Shown here: one piece after another, positions 5,045-5,096 of the stretch | How the letters are laid out: each line of letters begins with the position of its first letter | Position numbering within the stretch: position 1 is the stretch's first letter | Source of the DNA: an uncultured Lachnospiraceae bacterium | Lineage (GTDB): Bacteria > Bacillota > Clostridia > Lachnospirales > Lachnospiraceae | Length of the DNA: 5,096 nt | NCBI GenBank assembly: GCA_902767065.1 | Contig: CACXFW010000041.1 | Span: 1 to 5,096 of the forward strand | Direction: 5' to 3' | The notes under the pieces: model-generated | What the model saw: the letters and a program-made list of their open reading frames with translations, nothing else | Databases searched by the model: none | What the model was told of the DNA's origin: nothing | Program-made: the position numbers and the translations under genes

Positions 5045-5096
5045 AGGTTTGAAACCTCCTCGATTAATATGTTTGGGGTGGATGCCCCTGCTGAGA
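5014..5096 (-). CDS. ispH: IspH C-terminal end (partial, 5' part outside window)
   Basis: Only the last 26 complete codons are visible, from 5094 to a TGA at 5016-5014. They begin SAGASTPNILIEEV, which matches the conserved C-terminal TAGASTP-x3-IEEV signature of 4-hydroxy-3-methylbut-2-enyl diphosphate reductase (IspH/LytB), the [4Fe-4S] enzyme that makes IPP and DMAPP in the last step of the MEP isoprenoid pathway. The Ser of the GAS motif is a known substrate diphosphate ligand in the E. coli enzyme. The final residues (SNLCRKTILSRC) lie beyond the conserved part. The reading frame overlaps the S1 gene by 31 bases in a different frame. Although short, the match is distinctive and the neighbour fits the usual ispH-S1 pairing of Clostridia. 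Confidence 0.85.
   Translation of the reverse strand, partial: SAGASTPNILIEEVSNLCRKTILSRC
5055..5060 (-). promoter_or_regulatory. Ribosome binding site of the S1 gene, inside ispH
   Basis: A consensus AGGAGG on the minus strand ends ten bases before the S1 ATG at 5044. It falls in the ispH codons for Glu-Glu-Val. A full-strength site argues for independent initiation of S1 rather than only a fusion product. Confidence 0.8.

Noticed and set aside
1..5096. tRNA, rRNA, CRISPR array, insertion sequence or riboswitch
   Set aside because: I saw no cloverleaf, regularly spaced repeats, transposase or known aptamer pattern on either strand.

Overview
The window looks like a chromosomal segment of a Gram-positive gut-type Clostridia bacterium, most likely Lachnospiraceae-like. 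The basis is a four-domain S1 protein directly downstream of ispH, a pairing (often a fusion) known from Clostridia, together with AGGAGG-type ribosome binding sites and a divergent XRE-type regulator/small kinase pair of a style common in that group. No lineage marker gene is present, so the assignment is an inference.

Layout from left to right. Bases 1-154 hold no supportable gene. Bases 155-925 (minus) encode an exported protein of unknown function in visibly AT-richer DNA. Bases 926-1239 are non-coding and contain a perfect 14-bp palindrome. Bases 1240-1680 (minus) encode an XRE-like helix-turn-helix protein. It is transcribed away from a + strand pair: a small Ser/Thr protein kinase (1817-2530) and, 17 bases later, a membrane protein with an N-terminal zinc ribbon, one transmembrane helix and a C-terminal parallel beta-helix-like domain (2548-3846). 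A bidirectional intrinsic terminator (3855-3893) separates this pair from the convergent S1-domain protein gene (3920-5044, minus). The last 26 codons of ispH overlap the start of the S1 gene at the right edge.

The central locus reads as one signalling module: a putative DNA-binding regulator, a cytosolic kinase and a membrane-anchored partner with a cytosolic zinc ribbon and a predicted extracellular beta-helix. The 136-base divergent intergenic region carries two perfect inverted repeats with the same 13-base spacing. One (9-bp arms) overlaps the likely regulator promoter. The other (8-bp arms) straddles the -10 box of a good sigma-A promoter for the kinase and matches the CIRCE heat-shock operator (HrcA site) at 14 of 18 defined positions with exact spacing. 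The kinase ATG lies only about 12 bases after the predicted transcription start and has no Shine-Dalgarno sequence. The kinase keeps its catalytic-loop residues but lacks a recognisable glycine loop and has His where the beta-3 lysine is expected. The module's function is unknown.

The right-hand part is housekeeping: IspH (last step of the MEP isoprenoid pathway) and an S1-family RNA-binding protein, coupled by a 31-base overlap. The S1 frame stays open upstream of its ATG, so one -1 step would fuse the two proteins.
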